Source: Pseudomonas putida
Lineage (GTDB): Bacteria > Pseudomonadota > Gammaproteobacteria > Pseudomonadales > Pseudomonadaceae
Assembly: GCF_030159595.1 (NCBI RefSeq)
Contig: NZ_BSKJ01000008.1
Location: 124,001 to 188,000 of the forward strand
Direction: 5' to 3'
Length of the DNA stretch: 64,000 bases
Shown here: positions 62,012 through 64,000 of the stretch, one piece after another
How the letters are laid out: each line of letters opens with the position of its first letter
Numbering within the stretch: position 1 is the stretch's first letter
Translations under genes and position numbers: made by a program
Notes under the pieces: generated by a model
The model's input: only the letters and a program-made list of their open reading frames with translations
Told to the model about the DNA's origin: nothing
The model's database searches: none

Positions 62012-63211
62012 ATGTCTGGCAATCGTGGAGTGGTATATCTCGGCGCCGGCAAGGTCGAAGTGCAGAAGATCGACTACCCGAAAATGCAGGACCCGCGCGG
62101 CAAGAAGATCGAACACGGCGTCATCCTCAAGGTGGTTTCCACCAACATCTGCGGCTCTGACCAGCACATGGTCCGCGGCCGCACCACTGCCCAGGTCGGC
62201 TTGGTCCTGGGCCACGAAATCACTGGTGAAATCGTCGAGAAGGGCAGCGACGTCGAGCGCATGCAGATCGGCGACCTGGTATCGGTACCCTTCAACGTCG
62301 CTTGCGGCCGCTGCCGCTCGTGCAAAGAGATGCACACAGGTGTCTGCCTTACCGTCAACCCGGCCCGCGCCGGCGGTGCCTACGGCTACGTCGACATGGG
62401 TGACTGGACAGGTGGCCAGGCTGAATATGTGCTGGTGCCATACGCCGACTTCAACCTGCTGAAACTGCCCGAGCGCGACAAGGCCATGGAGAAGATCCGT
62501 GACCTGACCTGTCTGTCCGACATCCTGCCAACCGGCTACCACGGTGCCGTGACTGCTGGCGTAGGCCCAGGCAGCACCGTTTACGTCGCGGGCGCTGGCC
62601 CGGTCGGTTTGGCCGCCGCTGCCTCGGCCCGCCTGCTGGGCGCTGCCTGCGTCATCGTCGGCGACCTCAACCCGGCCCGTCTGGCCCACGCCAAGTCCCA
62701 GGGCTTCGAAGTGGTCGACCTGTCCAAGGACACCCCGCTGCACGAGCAGATCGTCGACATTCTCGGTGAGCCGGAAGTGGACTGCGCTGTCGACGCCGTT
62801 GGCTTCGAGGCCCGTGGCCATGGCCATGAAGGTGCCAAGCATGAAGCGCCGGCTACCGTGCTGAACTCGCTGATGCAGGTTACCCGCGTTGCCGGCAACA
62901 TCGGTATCCCGGGCTTGTATGTGACCGAAGACCCGGGCGCGGTAGATGCCGCCGCCAAGATCGGTGCGTTGAGCATTCGCTTTGGCTTGGGCTGGGCGAA
63001 GTCGCACAGCTTCCACACCGGCCAGACTCCGACCATGAAGTACAACCGCCAGCTGATGCAGGCGATCATGTGGGACCGGATCAACATTGCTGAGGTGGTG
63101 GGTGTGCAGGTGATCAACCTGGATCAGGCGCCGGAAGGGTATGGCGAGTTTGATGCGGGTGTGCCGAAGAAGTTTGTGATTGACCCGCATAAAATGTGGG
63201 GTGCGGCGTAA
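62012..63211 (+). CDS. fdhA: Glutathione-independent formaldehyde dehydrogenase FdhA
   Basis: 399 residues, zinc alcohol dehydrogenase family. Catalytic Zn region ICGSDQHMVRGRT at about 46-58, structural zinc CGRCRSCKEMHTGVC, and the Rossmann VYVAGAGPVGLAAAASARLLGA at about 191-212. It oxidises formaldehyde to formate with tightly bound NAD. It follows purU after 236 bases and takes the formaldehyde from sarcosine oxidation. Confidence 0.95.
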   Translation: MSGNRGVVYLGAGKVEVQKIDYPKMQDPRGKKIEHGVILKVVSTNICGSDQHMVRGRTTAQVGLVLGHEITGEIVEKGSDVERMQIGDLVSVPFNVACGRCRSCKEMHTGVCLTVNPARAGGAYGYVDMGDWTGGQAEYVLVPYADFNLLKLPERDKAMEKIRDLTCLSDILPTGYHGAVTAGVGPGSTVYVAGAGPVGLAAAASARLLGAACVIVGDLNPARLAHAKSQGFEVVDLSKDTPLHEQIVDILGEPEVDCAVDAVGFEARGHGHEGAKHEAPATVLNSLMQVTRVAGNIGIPGLYVTEDPGAVDAAAKIGALSIRFGLGWAKSHSFHTGQTPTMKYNRQLMQAIMWDRINIAEVVGVQVINLDQAPEGYGEFDAGVPKKFVIDPHKMWGAA

Positions 63212-63223
63212 TAATCTTAGAAT

Positions 63224-63254
63224 AAAATAGCCCCTCAATTCGAGGGGCTATTTT
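63224..63254. terminator. Bidirectional terminator between fdhA and the Rhs gene
   Basis: AAAATAGCCCCTC / GAGGGGCTATTTT stem, A-run before and T-run after, 12 bases past the fdhA stop. Confidence 0.93.
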
Positions 63255-63267
63255 GAGTTTTCACGAG

Positions 63268-64000
63268 TTACGAATTATATTGCCACTTGCCATTAGCGTT
63301 ATGCGTATCCCACATTGTGCGTTTGGTATTAATCGGATTTTGAGGCGTATGTCGTACACTCATCGCTTCTTCGTGTAGCCTAAATGAAAGCTTATCAAGC
63401 ATGCGTTCGTATTTTGACGCCATTTTTAAGGTTTCTGCACGGTGGTCGTCAATACTTTTAGGTGTTATGGTTATTTTATGTTTTTCAGCATAAGCGCTGT
63501 CTTTATTCGACAGTGATGGAAGCACAGGTTGCGCTCGTGATTCATAGGCTTCAGAGTTTTCTAATAAGTTTTTAAAATGGACGTTGCCGTTTTGTTTTAA
63601 GTTTGGTCGTGTTGAGTGTTTGTTGATGGCAGTATTGTAGTTGGTGATATCTTCATTGTAGCGTTTAATTCTTTCTACTTTTCTTGTTTTTCTGCCACCG
63701 ATGTTTTTGATGGTCTTAATGAATGATGGGGTTTTAACATGGCCTGTTGAGTCAGTATTGTTTATAGGATCGCCTTCACAATAGGCGTAGCAATTAACCC
63801 CCCCCTCGCTAAAGGGGCTGAGGTTGTCAGGACTATAGAAGCGCTGAAGCGCGGGATTATATAGCCTATATCCATTGCCCATCGCATATGCTTCTGTCGC
63901 TGGGTCGAGCCGTTCTCCGTTAAATGCAAGAAGCGCTGTACTTTGCTCCAGGTTCAGGTAGCCATAAGGTGTATACCCTTTCCAGCTAACAGGAATGCCA
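63268..64000 (-). CDS. Rhs-core protein with AT-rich variable C-terminal domain (5' end outside)
   Basis: The frame is open from 64000 down to the stop at 63268, about 243 visible codons. The first part is Rhs core: KGYTPYGYLNLEQ, LLAFNGERLDPATEAYAMGNGYRLYNPALQRFYSPDNLSPF and NCYAYCEGDPINNTDSTGH. After this boundary a Lys-rich domain of about 155 residues follows (VKTPSFIKTIKNIGGRKTRKVERIKRYNEDI...). It has no recognised family and its DNA is much more AT-rich than the flanks, typical of swapped-in toxin tips. No immunity gene lies downstream; fdhA follows convergently. Confidence 0.8.
   Translation of the reverse strand, partial: GIPVSWKGYTPYGYLNLEQSTALLAFNGERLDPATEAYAMGNGYRLYNPALQRFYSPDNLSPFSEGGVNCYAYCEGDPINNTDSTGHVKTPSFIKTIKNIGGRKTRKVERIKRYNEDITNYNTAINKHSTRPNLKQNGNVHFKNLLENSEAYESRAQPVLPSLSNKDSAYAEKHKITITPKSIDDHRAETLKMASKYERMLDKLSFRLHEEAMSVRHTPQNPINTKRTMWDTHNANGKWQYNS

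Overview
The window looks like a Pseudomonas putida-group chromosome. It is GC-rich, it carries many REP elements with the GCGGGCAAGCCCGC or GCGGGTAAACCCGC core typical of that group, and its gene order follows the conserved hisBHAF, cbcVWX, gbdR, cdh/caiX, dgcAB, gbcAB, glyA-soxBDAG-purU-fdhA series. I identified this from family and context knowledge; no search was run.

Left edge (1-5351): the end of a genomic island inserted at a tRNA-Thr gene. Reading leftward on the minus strand there is a deleted P4-type integrase remnant, a tyrosine recombinase with an intact catalytic set, a small translationally coupled partner, and a type II CBASS anti-phage operon (CD-NTase cyclase, Cap2 E2-E1 ligase, start of the Cap3 JAB peptidase). 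The operon runs off the window, and its effector is not visible.

Housekeeping block (5352-23785): a small lipoprotein, a DUF3077-type gene with a structured leader, a SAM methyltransferase, a polar amino acid ABC importer, a GabP-like permease, a PPK2-type polyphosphate kinase, tRNA-Phe, the overlapping asmA-mutY-yggX operon, an OFA-type MFS transporter, and the hisB-hisH-DUF2164-hisA-hisF operon.

Quaternary-amine and one-carbon catabolism (23788-63211): the genes form an almost complete route. CbcXWV and CaiX take up choline, betaine and carnitine. CdhA, CdhC and CdhB turn carnitine into glycine betaine. GbcAB makes dimethylglycine, DgcAB with its own EtfAB makes sarcosine, and SoxBDAG makes glycine plus methylene-THF or formaldehyde. 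GlyA makes serine and the serine dehydratase makes pyruvate. PurU and FdhA handle the one-carbon units. The AraC-type regulators GbdR and CdhR lie inside the cluster. Passengers are two chemoreceptors, a second ZapA-like pair, a threonine aldolase and an Rhs orphan. The genes for choline to glycine betaine (betBA) are not here.

Right edge (63212-64000): a terminator, then the AT-rich 3' part of a second Rhs-core protein with a variable C-terminal domain.

The most unusual signals are (i) three copies of a composite element at 44140-44574, in which a 10-mer, a CTGTT, a DnaA-box-like 9-mer and a TGATCA-N5-YGATCA inverted repeat keep identical spacing although the DNA between them has diverged, lying upstream of the Rhs orphan; (ii) the CBASS island with its integrase-coupled small protein; and (iii) the structured leader of the DUF3077-type gene.
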